From Acinetobacter lwoffii (GTDB lineage: Bacteria; Pseudomonadota; Gammaproteobacteria; Pseudomonadales; Moraxellaceae), in the NCBI RefSeq assembly GCF_002321025.1, contig NZ_DCLL01000026.1:21721-85720 (forward strand): DNA of 64,000 bases. Reading direction: 5' to 3'. Made by a program: the position numbers and the translations under genes. Shown here one piece after another: positions 9,933 through 17,527 of this stretch. The first letter of the stretch is position 1, and every line of letters begins with the position of its first letter. Under the pieces are notes generated by a model. That model saw nothing but the letters and a program-made list of their open reading frames with translations, had not been told where the DNA came from and made no database searches.

Positions 9933-9961
9933 GCAGCAGTGAGAGTTTAAAGTCTGAAGTT

Positions 9962-10561
9962 ATGCCATTTACCATTGCCAGCCTGGTCAGTTTCGAGGAA
10001 GACATTAAAAAAAGCCGCTTTCAGGCCTTTGCCACCCCTGTTGAAAATGAGCAGGACGTGAAAGATTTTCTGGAAGCTTATCGTGATCCAAGCACCACGC
10101 ATCAATGCTGGGCCTGGAAAATTGGCCATCAGGTACGCTTTAATGATGATGGTGAACCCTCAGGCACGGCGGGACGCCCGATTCTGGCGACCATTGAAGG
10201 TAATGAGCTGACCAATGTGCTGGTACTGGTCAATCGTTGGTATGGCGGGATCAAGCTGGGAACAGGGGGCTTGGTACGGGCCTATGGCGGTTGTGCTGGA
10301 CAATGTTTGTTGTTGGCAGAAAAAATTGAACTGATTGAAAAGAAGAAGGTGCAATTTTCCTGTCAATTCAATGAATGGGCCATCTTTCAATATGAATTGA
10401 ATCAGCAGCAAATCGATTATCAGGAAGAATATACAGCCGAAGGGGTGCAGATCAGCGCCTTATTTCAGTTACATCAAATTCAACCTTTTGCCTTAAAAAT
10501 TCAAGATGTGACCCGCGGCCGTGAACAGCTCAAAATCATAGAAGAAGCGACAGATGACTGA
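9962..10561 (+). CDS. YigZ/IMPACT-family protein
   Basis: Members of the UPF0029/IMPACT family occur in all domains; eukaryotic IMPACT modulates Gcn2, while the bacterial role is unsettled. The protein has the family motif set: KKSRFQAFATPVENEQDV near the start, HQCWAWKIG, then DDGEPSGTAGRPIL and NRWYGGIKLGTGGLVRAYGG. A C-terminal DUF1949-like ferredoxin fold follows. The frame is open from a TTG at 9857, but that would place the start inside the preceding terminator. The ATG at 9962 gives 199 residues, close to E. coli YigZ, and lies downstream of a TATACT -10 box. The 3' end overlaps the next gene by 8 bp. Confidence 0.92.
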   Translation: MPFTIASLVSFEEDIKKSRFQAFATPVENEQDVKDFLEAYRDPSTTHQCWAWKIGHQVRFNDDGEPSGTAGRPILATIEGNELTNVLVLVNRWYGGIKLGTGGLVRAYGGCAGQCLLLAEKIELIEKKKVQFSCQFNEWAIFQYELNQQQIDYQEEYTAEGVQISALFQLHQIQPFALKIQDVTRGREQLKIIEEATDD

Positions 10562-11171
10562 CGTAGATCCATTACTGAAATATCGTGAGCAGCATAAACA
10601 TCGCCTGAATTACATGCCTTGGCTGTACTGGTCTTTAAAGCCAAAAAATCGCGGTTGGGCAGAAGCGTGGCAAAAGGACTATCAGGCTTACTTGATGGAA
10701 ATGGAAACCGTCGAGATTGGTGAAAACTGTTTTATTTCACCTCTTGCACATATTTTCGCGGAGCCGGGACGCAAAATCATTATTGGTGATAATACCTTTA
10801 TCGCTGCAGATTGCACCTTACATGGCCCACTAGAGATCGGCAATGAAGTGGCGATCAATCATCACTGCATTCTGGACGGTGGTCGGGTGGGGATTAAACT
10901 GCATGATCAGGTACGTATCGCCGCTTATTGTCATCTTTATGCCTTTGATCACGGCATGGATCTGGAGCAGCCGATTTATCAGCAGCCGGTACGTTCACAA
11001 GGCATTGAGATCGGGCGGGATGTGTGGCTGGGTGCGCACGTCGGTATCAAGGACGGAATTAAAATCGCAGATCAGGCCGTGGTGGGAATGAACAGTATGG
11101 TGACCAAGAATGTTGAGGAACGCACGATTGTCGCCGGTAATCCGGCTCAATTCATTCGCTATCGTGAATAA
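10554..11171 (+). CDS. Hexapeptide-repeat (left-handed beta-helix) acyltransferase
   Basis: This is a putative CoA-dependent O-acetyltransferase of the maltose/galactoside acetyltransferase type. From about residue 50 onwards the 205-residue protein shows imperfect hexapeptide repeats (VEIGENCFISPLAHI, IIIGDNTFIAADCTL, LEIGNEVAINHHCIL). The candidate active-site histidine is in YAFDHGMDLEQP, and the C-terminal VVGMNSMVTKNVEERTIVAGNPAQ segment is standard. The first 50 residues are not of the Mac domain and I do not recognise them. GAAGAAG precedes the ATG, which lies within the last codons of yigZ (8 bp overlap). The acceptor cannot be told from sequence. Confidence 0.85.
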   Translation: MTDVDPLLKYREQHKHRLNYMPWLYWSLKPKNRGWAEAWQKDYQAYLMEMETVEIGENCFISPLAHIFAEPGRKIIIGDNTFIAADCTLHGPLEIGNEVAINHHCILDGGRVGIKLHDQVRIAAYCHLYAFDHGMDLEQPIYQQPVRSQGIEIGRDVWLGAHVGIKDGIKIADQAVVGMNSMVTKNVEERTIVAGNPAQFIRYRE

Positions 11172-11213
11172 GCTTTTGGAAGTCAATTGCTTGATACAAC
11201 TGCCTGACTCAGC

Positions 11214-11243
11214 AAATAGATCGATATGTTGATCTATATTTGT
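11214..11243 (+). terminator. Possible weak terminator hairpin after the acyltransferase gene
   Basis: AAATAGATC and GATCTATATTT pair around an 8-base loop about 40 bp after the stop. The stem is AT-rich and the T-run is short, so this may be only a fortuitous hairpin. Confidence 0.4.
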
Positions 11244-11285
11244 TCACATAAAAGTTAACATATTTCAATTCAAGCCTTACAGATT

Positions 11286-11313
11286 TTGCTGCACATTTTT
11301 GAATGCTTATGCT
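11286..11313 (+). promoter_or_regulatory. Probable promoter of the universal stress protein gene
   Basis: TTGCTG (11286-11291) and TATGCT (11308-11313) are spaced by 16 bp and lie about 50 bp before the start codon. Confidence 0.5.
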
Positions 11314-11364
11314 AAGTTAAAAATAACTAAGAAATTTTTATCATAAATAGAAGAGAGGCTAAAC

Positions 11365-12207
11365 ATGAAACGTGTCATCGCCTGCATCGACTCATCACCA
11401 TGTATAAACGCGCTGGCTGACGCGGCGGCATGGATTGCCAAACAGACTGGCCGTGAACTGGTCCTGTTACAGGTTTTGGATTATTACCCGGCCAGTTATC
11501 ATCTGGGGGAAATCAGCGGAGTGATCGGCTTTGAAAGCAATGCCATGTTACTCAAAGAACTGGCTGAGCTTGAACAAAAACAAAGTGAAATCGCGCTGGA
11601 TTATAGCAATAACCTGCTGCAACACATTTCCGAGCGGATTCTGGCAGAACATGGCATTCAAACCACACATATTCAGGAAAAAGGTGATTTTCTGGAACAA
11701 AGCTTTCAGATCCTGCAGCCTGATGATATTGCGGTGATTGGATTGCTCGGTGAACGCTCGGCTGAAAAAAATAAACCAATTGGCACCAATGTGGAAAATT
11801 TTATTCGTGGTGCCAATTGTACCGTGATGACGGTCGGAGAACAGTTTAAGCCACCGACACGATTTATTTTCGCTTATGAATATTCACCGACCTGTATCAA
11901 GATGATGAAACGGATTGCGGAAAGTGATTTGCTGCGCTTATTGCAATGCCATCTGTTATATATCGGTGATCATGCTGAAATTCTAAATGAGCCTTTGCAA
12001 TATTTAAATCAGGCCGGTTTAGATGTGGTGCCACAATACCGCTATGGCGATGTCGCAGAAAATATTTTGACCTATCAGCAGGAACTCGGGATTCAGCTGA
12101 TCGTGTTGGGTGCATTTAGTCACAGTAAAATCCACCAGTTCTTTTTGGGCAGTATTGCGACCACGATTTTCCGGAATTCTAAAGTGCCTTTACTGGTTGC
12201 GAAGTGA
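11365..12207 (+). CDS. Universal stress protein, tandem UspA domains
   Basis: This cytoplasmic stress-response protein has two UspA folds in one 280-residue chain, as in UspE. The first domain starts MKRVIACIDSSPCINALADA and runs to about residue 150, including DIAVIGLLGERS. The second covers about 165-280 and ends IQLIVLGAFSHSKIHQFFLG, then SIATTIFRNSKVPLLVAK, which keeps the G-x2-G-x9-G(S/T)-type nucleotide-loop pattern in altered form. GAGAGG precedes the ATG. It is monocistronic, with its own promoter and a convergent gene downstream. Whether it binds ATP is unknown. Confidence 0.9.
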   Translation: MKRVIACIDSSPCINALADAAAWIAKQTGRELVLLQVLDYYPASYHLGEISGVIGFESNAMLLKELAELEQKQSEIALDYSNNLLQHISERILAEHGIQTTHIQEKGDFLEQSFQILQPDDIAVIGLLGERSAEKNKPIGTNVENFIRGANCTVMTVGEQFKPPTRFIFAYEYSPTCIKMMKRIAESDLLRLLQCHLLYIGDHAEILNEPLQYLNQAGLDVVPQYRYGDVAENILTYQQELGIQLIVLGAFSHSKIHQFFLGSIATTIFRNSKVPLLVAK

Positions 12208-12273
12208 GAATTGCATATAATAGCCAAGCGCGAAGTCTAATCGTAAATTGTTACAGCTTGATTTAAAAATGAC

Positions 12274-12306
12274 CAGAGTTATCCTCATATATTGTGGATA
12301 ACTCTG
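12274..12306. repeat. Palindrome made of two opposed DnaA-box-like sequences
   Basis: CAGAGTTATCC (12274-12284) and GGATAACTCTG (12296-12306) are a perfect 11-bp inverted repeat with an 11-base loop. The right arm contains TGTGGATAA, an exact reverse complement of the DnaA box TTATCCACA. The left arm contains TTATCCTCA, one mismatch from it. It lies between the convergent usp and methyltransferase genes. There is no T-run on either side, so it is a poor terminator. Confidence 0.6.
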
Positions 12307-12375
12307 TGGTTAATATTTATAAGTTAATGTTATTTATGGTAAATATGTCATTGGGTGATTTTTGTTCTTCTTGTT

Positions 12376-13041
12376 TTATTTCACAATCGCGAGTGCAAAA
12401 CCATCATGTCCTTTGCTGCCAACCGTTTGTAAAGCAGTGCATGACAAGATACGTGGATGATTTTGAAGCGCTTTAAACATGTCACGAATGCCTTCAATAC
12501 TTGGTTTATTATTGTCTGGGTTAATGATTTCGCCAGCACGAATCACATTGTCCAGAAAAATAAGTGTACCTGAGTGCGACAGGTTTAAACTGAGTTCCAG
12601 ATATTCCGGATAACTCTGTTTGTCTGCATCAATAAAGATGAAATCGAAAGCTTCCGTATCTTCAGGCAGGGCTTTAAGCACATCTGCTGCACGGCCGCAT
12701 TTCAGTTCGACGGTCTGTTTAAGCTGCGCGCGATCAATATTTTCCTGACCCATCGCTGCATGGGTATCACGTCCTTCAATGGTCAGGATATAGCCATCAT
12801 CCGGCAAAGCACGTGCCAGCCACATGGTGCTATATGCTGCAAATGTGCCGAGTTCCAGTATACGTTTACATTGGTTCATCTGGATTAGCATCTGCAACAA
12901 CATGCCTTGGTTCGGTGCTACAGCCAGATGATCAGGAAAACCGTGCGCTGCGGTATTCTCAAGAGTTTGATTCAGAATAGGGTCTTCAGGAATTAAATGT
13001 GAATCAATGTAGTGATCAATGTCTGTCCACATTTGTTGCAT
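12376..13041 (-). CDS. Class I SAM-dependent O-methyltransferase (methyltransferase 3/COMT-like)
   Basis: This protein should transfer a methyl group from SAM to a small hydroxylated substrate in the cytoplasm. SAM-binding motif I is ILELGTFAAYSTMWLARALP (about residues 61-80), followed by GYILTIEGRD, FDFIFIDADKQSYPEYLE and GTLIFLDNVIRAG, the metal-binding aspartate and asparagine motifs of the caffeoyl-CoA O-methyltransferase-like family. The frame is open to 13098, but the ATG at 13041 is preferred because GAGGTG lies before it; this gives 221 residues, normal for the family. It stands alone between a convergent usp gene and the M15-like gene. The natural substrate is unknown. Confidence 0.88.
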   Translation of the reverse strand: MQQMWTDIDHYIDSHLIPEDPILNQTLENTAAHGFPDHLAVAPNQGMLLQMLIQMNQCKRILELGTFAAYSTMWLARALPDDGYILTIEGRDTHAAMGQENIDRAQLKQTVELKCGRAADVLKALPEDTEAFDFIFIDADKQSYPEYLELSLNLSHSGTLIFLDNVIRAGEIINPDNNKPSIEGIRDMFKALQNHPRILSCTALQTVGSKGHDGFALAIVK

Positions 13042-13173
13042 AGTCTTAGCACCTCGATTGCGATGCGTGCATTTTAAACTTTTCGCGGCAGAGCGCAATT
13101 TATTGTTCTATAGGTGATGATTTTTTAGGCTCTACAATGTCCTGAATGAACTTTGTAGAGTGGTTGTCATGAC

Positions 13174-13893
13174 TTAGTAATTACACATTGAGGAATTACG
13201 GCCTAAACTCGGTCCCCAGGTACGATAACCTTGGGTATCGATGTGGATTTGACCTGAAGCATACATGCCAAGTCCCATATTCAGACTTTGACCATGCTGT
13301 ACCCAGAACTGACACAATTTGAACTTGGTATTTTCAATATAGCTATAATCTTGTGCCTGCGGATATTCAGGCCCAATCCGGAAATCGATGGCAGAGTTGT
13401 ACAGATGGCGTGAAGAGTTGGCACCACCGGCACACTGGTTTAAAGGCAGGTCACGATAGACTGACGTGACTTCAAAATCAGTCAGTACATTGGCTGCAAC
13501 CAGATATTTAAAGACTTTTAAAGTTGGGATCTGATTGGCCCATAATTCACGGCTTGGAATCATGTATTGGGAACGGCCACACTTGGCCCAATCACGTGCA
13601 GTACGCATCAATTCGAAACTCGGAATGATATTGCCAACCCCATGACGTTCCAGAAAAACCTCATATTCACGCACGCGTGACAAATTATCCAGTGCCGATA
13701 CCCAGTGGGTATACACATAAGGCACAGTTTTTGGGTGGGCTTTACGATCGTATTGAACACGTTCTTGTGGAATGTAAATCCGTTTTCCAGCAGGTGTGGT
13801 GGCCTGTCCAGGTTGTTTTGTGGTCGTGGTACAGGCCACAAAAACAAGAGGAATTATACAAAGACTCAATAATCCCTTTAACAAGTTCTTCAT
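13174..13893 (-). CDS. Lipoprotein with M15-type (D-Ala-D-Ala carboxypeptidase-like) domain
   Basis: This is a 239-residue predicted lipoprotein: a basic start (MKNLLK), a hydrophobic core, and a lipobox FVAC with the lipidated cysteine at residue 21. A Thr/Pro/Gln-rich linker follows. The C-terminal half carries zinc-peptidase M15 features: TSVYRDLPLNQCAGG, then SSRHLYNSAIDFR with the candidate zinc ligands H163 and D170, and QIHIDTQGYRTWG with H217. M15A enzymes cleave D-Ala peptides in peptidoglycan, so a cell-wall role at the outer or inner membrane is inferred. The motifs are atypical (SxHxxxxAxD), and six cysteines in the mature part could form disulfides. It is transcribed alone. Confidence 0.75.
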   Translation of the reverse strand: MKNLLKGLLSLCIIPLVFVACTTTTKQPGQATTPAGKRIYIPQERVQYDRKAHPKTVPYVYTHWVSALDNLSRVREYEVFLERHGVGNIIPSFELMRTARDWAKCGRSQYMIPSRELWANQIPTLKVFKYLVAANVLTDFEVTSVYRDLPLNQCAGGANSSRHLYNSAIDFRIGPEYPQAQDYSYIENTKFKLCQFWVQHGQSLNMGLGMYASGQIHIDTQGYRTWGPSLGRNSSMCNY

Positions 13894-13988
13894 TTATAGA
13901 AATCAGATATTTACAAAATAGCGCTATTTTAGACTAAATATAGGGAGAAATTTGGAGAATATTGCAATGAAATGTGTGCGTTGAGTAT

Positions 13989-14016
13989 AAAAAAGATCAG
14001 CATTTGCTGATCTTTT
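13989..14016. terminator. Hairpin terminator downstream of fdxA
   Basis: AAAAGATCAGCA and TGCTGATCTTTT pair around a 2-3 base loop, with T-runs possible on both strands. On the minus strand it lies just after the fdxA stop. Confidence 0.85.
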
Positions 14017-14030
14017 AAAGTTTAAACTAA

Positions 14031-14354
14031 TTACTTTTCAAGGTATTGTAATTTGTCTGCTTTGCCATTCCATTCTTCACGGTCTGCTGGCTGGTCACCA
14101 ATTTGTGTGATATTTGGCCATTTTTGTGACAGGTCAGCATTCAGTTCAATAAAGACTTCTTGACCCTCTGGTAATTCGTCTTCAGAGAAAATTGCATTTG
14201 CCGGGCATTCAGGTTCGCATAACGCACAGTCGATACATTCGTCCGGGTTAATCACAAGGAAGTTAGGACCTTCATAGAAACAGTCTACAGGGCAAACTTC
14301 AACACAGTCTTGATATTTACATTTAATACAATTTTCAGTGACAACGAAGGTCAT
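14031..14354 (-). CDS. fdxA: 7Fe-8S ferredoxin
   Basis: This small electron carrier has one [3Fe-4S] and one [4Fe-4S] cluster, as in Azotobacter vinelandii ferredoxin I. The 107-residue protein starts [20 protein letters not shown] and has cysteines at 9, 12, 17, 21, 25, 40, 43, 46 and 50. The [12 protein letters not shown] cluster is the standard 4Fe-4S site. The long C-terminal tail (about residues 60-107, with [13 protein letters not shown]) is typical of FdxA proteins. It is monocistronic, with mutS about 200 bp upstream in transcription and a terminator after it. Confidence 0.95.
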   Translation of the reverse strand: MTFVVTENCIKCKYQDCVEVCPVDCFYEGPNFLVINPDECIDCALCEPECPANAIFSEDELPEGQEVFIELNADLSQKWPNITQIGDQPADREEWNGKADKLQYLEK

Positions 14355-14471
14355 GGCGACAGCTACCTAAAAAATATGGTTCTAATTACGAATGCTGTAT
14401 TTTAGGCAAAAACAGGGGGAACTAACAATTCCTTTTATTGATATTTGTTATATATAGGGCTGTTAAATTTG

Positions 14472-14514
14472 AAAAAAGGTCGCATACCGATGAATTACAG
14501 CATTCATCGGTATG
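14472..14514 (-). terminator. Strong hairpin after mutS, possible terminator
   Basis: CATACCGATGAAT (14483-14495) and ATTCATCGGTATG (14502-14514) are a perfect 13-bp inverted repeat with a 6-base loop. On the minus strand it follows mutS and is followed, after CGACC, by a run of six T residues. The gap before the T-run is longer than usual. Confidence 0.6.
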
Positions 14515-14558
14515 TTCAGGACATCGACCCTATGCCAGATGAGGTCTAGGACCGAGAA

Positions 14559-17192
14559 TTAACTTGACTGTTTGATCAGGTCTTTGAGCGCATATAACTG
14601 CTGCAAGGCTTCACGCGGAGTTAAACTATCTACATCAATATCTTCGAGTAAGTCCAGTGCAGGCGATTCTTTTTCAATTTCGATGATACGTTCTATAGGC
14701 TCCATAACTTCAGGCATTGCAAACAGATCATGCTGCGGGCTCAGTGGCTTGGCCTGATGCTGTTTTTCCAGAATCTTTAAGCGGTTTTGCGCTTCTTTAA
14801 TCACCGCAGCCGGAATGCCTGCCAATTTCGCGACTTGCAAGCCATGACTTTGACTGGCCGGGCCATGTTGCACCTTATGCAATAAAATCAGATTACCATT
14901 CAGCTCTTTGGCCGTGACATGGTAGTTATTAATGCCACTTTCCTTATCCAGTTCAGTCAGTTCGAAATAATGGGTAGCAAATAGACATAAACATTGAATG
15001 CGTTTGGTCAGATCCAGCACACAGGCCCAAGCCAAAGACAAGCCATCATAGGTACTGGTTCCACGGCCAACTTCATCCATGAGTACCAAAGACTGGCTGG
15101 TGGCATGATGCAGGATTTGCGAGGTTTCGGTCATTTCCACCATAAAGGTTGATTTGCCGGTCGATAAATCATCGGCAGAACCAATACGGGTAAAGACACG
15201 GTCAACCGGACCTAAGGTTGCAGCTTGTGCCGGAACATAGGCACCACAATAAGCCAGTAATACAATCAATGCAGTCTGGCGCATAAAGGTCGATTTACCG
15301 CCCATATTCGGACCGGTAATAATCGCCATCCGATGGGAAAAATCCAGTCGCGTATCGTTCGGCGTAAAGGCGGTTTTACTCAGGGCTTCTACCACCGGAT
15401 GTCGACCGGCAGTAATACTGACGCCGACTTCCGGGCTGAATTTTGGACGCGACCAGTTGCGTAAACGCGCCTGATGGGCAAAATTAGCAATCAGATCAAT
15501 CTGGGCAATGGCGCTGCTCATCATCTGTAAACTGCCGATATCCTGACGCAGTTCATCCAGCAGCATTTCAAACAGCATTTTTTCACGGGCCAAGGCACGC
15601 GATTCGCTTGATAAGACTTTGTCTTCAAATGCTTTCAGTTCAGGTGTGATGTAGCGTTCGGCATTTTTCAGGGTTTGCCTACGAATATAGTGCTCGGGTG
15701 CCTGTTCAGCCTGTGCGCGGGTCAGTTCAATATAATAGCCACTGACGCGGTTGTAGCCAATTTTCAGTCCCGGAATGCCGCTTTGTTCACGCTCTTTAAT
15801 TTCCAGATCAATCAGGAACTGGCTGGCATGATCACGAATCTGACGTAGTTCATCGAGTTCACTGTCAAAACCTTCTGCAATGACATTACCATCACGCAGC
15901 AGGACGGGTGGATTTTCCACAATGGCAGACATCAGACGTTGATGTAGATCATGGAAGTCGCCGAGTTCTTCATTGAGTTGTACTAAAAGTTTGGACTGTT
16001 GCTGACTGACAATCGGTTGCAGGGCATGGCGTAAAAATGGAATTTGCGCGCAGGCCTGTCGCAATTGCACCAGATCACGTGGACGGGCACTGCCAAGCGC
16101 AATACGGCTCAGCACGCGTTCAATATCGCTAATTTCTTTTAGTACCAAACGTACAGGTACTTCGTGGAAACCTTGCAGCAGGGCTTGAATGGCATCCAGG
16201 CGCTCATCCAGCAAGGCGGTATCGCGTAAAGGTTGCATCAGGGTGCGACTGAGCAAGCGCCCCCCCATGGCAGTCTGGCAATCATTGATTAGCTGAAATA
16301 AGGACGTCCCATGTTCAAATAAAGGCTCAATCAGTTCAAGATTACGGCGTGTCACCGGATCCAAAGCAATAAAATCTGAACTCTGTTCTAGCTGAATCGT
16401 GCGGATATGCGGTAACGCAGTTTTCTGGGTTTCTTTGGCGTAGTGAATCAGTGCCGCTGCGGCTGCTTTAGCCAAAGGTAAATGATCAATTCCGAAACCT
16501 GAAAGCGTGCTGACGGCAAACTGGTCACATAAGGTTTTTTGTGCATTATTCAGGTTGAAATCAACATTTGGACGTTTGGTGACCGAGATATCCAGTTGCT
16601 GTTTGAGTTGTTCGGTCAATGTCGGATCAGCGATATTTTCATCCAGCAGAATTTCGCTTGGCATCAAACGTGCCAGTTCAATCATGAGCTGGTTAAGATC
16701 ATAATCCTGCTGCTGTACTTTAAATAAGCCAGCGCTGAGATCGAGAAGTGCAATGCCAATCTGACTCTGCTGAATACATAAAGCCACCAGATTCGAGCTT
16801 TGATGTGCACCGAGCATGGCATCATCGGTCAGGGTGCCCGGCGTAATAATCCGAACTACACCACGCTCAACCGGTCCTTTCCCAGTAACCTCGCCGATCT
16901 GCTCGCAGATCACCACGGTTTCGCCTTTTTTGACCAGACGTGCCAGATAGCCCTCGGCTGCATGATAAGGCACGCCCGCCATAGGAATCGGCTGACCATT
17001 GGCTTTACCACGATGGGTCAGGGTAATGCCTAAAATCTTGGCTGCCTTGTGTGCATCTTCAAAGAACAGTTCATAAAAATCACCCATACGATAAAACATC
17101 AAAGAATGCGGATGCTGCATTTTCACCGACATGTATTGCTGCATCATGGGCGTTAAGGTAGAAAGATCAGCCATAATTTCTGAACTGGTCAT
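14559..17192 (-). CDS. mutS: DNA mismatch repair protein MutS
   Basis: MutS recognises mismatches and small loops and recruits MutL. The 877-residue protein is normal in size. Domain I contains the mismatch-reading motif [16 protein letters not shown] with the conserved Phe-x-Glu near residues 34-45. The connector, lever and clamp regions follow, and the C-terminal ATPase has Walker [14 protein letters not shown], Walker [17 protein letters not shown] and the [10 protein letters not shown] segment. An AAGGA sequence 10 bases before the first ATG supports the start at 17192; an in-frame ATG at residue 7 is the alternative. It is transcribed leftwards on its own. Confidence 0.98.
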   Translation of the reverse strand: MTSSEIMADLSTLTPMMQQYMSVKMQHPHSLMFYRMGDFYELFFEDAHKAAKILGITLTHRGKANGQPIPMAGVPYHAAEGYLARLVKKGETVVICEQIGEVTGKGPVERGVVRIITPGTLTDDAMLGAHQSSNLVALCIQQSQIGIALLDLSAGLFKVQQQDYDLNQLMIELARLMPSEILLDENIADPTLTEQLKQQLDISVTKRPNVDFNLNNAQKTLCDQFAVSTLSGFGIDHLPLAKAAAAALIHYAKETQKTALPHIRTIQLEQSSDFIALDPVTRRNLELIEPLFEHGTSLFQLINDCQTAMGGRLLSRTLMQPLRDTALLDERLDAIQALLQGFHEVPVRLVLKEISDIERVLSRIALGSARPRDLVQLRQACAQIPFLRHALQPIVSQQQSKLLVQLNEELGDFHDLHQRLMSAIVENPPVLLRDGNVIAEGFDSELDELRQIRDHASQFLIDLEIKEREQSGIPGLKIGYNRVSGYYIELTRAQAEQAPEHYIRRQTLKNAERYITPELKAFEDKVLSSESRALAREKMLFEMLLDELRQDIGSLQMMSSAIAQIDLIANFAHQARLRNWSRPKFSPEVGVSITAGRHPVVEALSKTAFTPNDTRLDFSHRMAIITGPNMGGKSTFMRQTALIVLLAYCGAYVPAQAATLGPVDRVFTRIGSADDLSTGKSTFMVEMTETSQILHHATSQSLVLMDEVGRGTSTYDGLSLAWACVLDLTKRIQCLCLFATHYFELTELDKESGINNYHVTAKELNGNLILLHKVQHGPASQSHGLQVAKLAGIPAAVIKEAQNRLKILEKQHQAKPLSPQHDLFAMPEVMEPIERIIEIEKESPALDLLEDIDVDSLTPREALQQLYALKDLIKQSS

Positions 17193-17469
17193 TAAAAATA
17201 AATCCTTTCAACAAGAGATAAATGCAAATACTGCTCAATAGGCTATGCAGGAAAATTTAAAGCACATTTTCAATCAGGCCAATCCAATATGGTTGAGCAC
17301 AGGAGATCGAAAATGTGAAATGAATCTGCTGATTCAATTCAGCTTTAAAGCTGTATTGCAGCAAGTCTATCAAATTTAATTTTTAGAAAGAAATGAAATT
17401 CCAGATGAATCTTTAAGTCAGCGCTCAGATCTGTCGCTATGGCTTCTTATTCAGCATTATTTGCAATTT
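17193..17469. other. Intergenic region between the large lipoprotein gene and mutS
   Basis: About 280 bp of AT-rich DNA that should hold the mutS promoter on the minus strand. I see no credible coding frame, RNA gene or operator in it. Confidence 0.4.
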
Positions 17470-17507
17470 TAAAAAATAAACCACCGGATGCGAACATGCG
17501 GTGGCAA
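17470..17507 (-). terminator. Terminator of the large lipoprotein/hydrolase gene
   Basis: On the minus strand CCACCGCATG and CATCCGGTGG form a stem followed by TTTATTTTTT, about 20 bp after the stop at 17528. Confidence 0.75.
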
Positions 17508-17527
17508 GTCTCAATCAAGACGATAGT

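Noticed and set aside
9857..9961. TTG at 9857 as start of the YigZ protein
   Set aside because: The extra residues would be encoded by the terminator hairpin and promoter; the ATG at 9962 matches family length.
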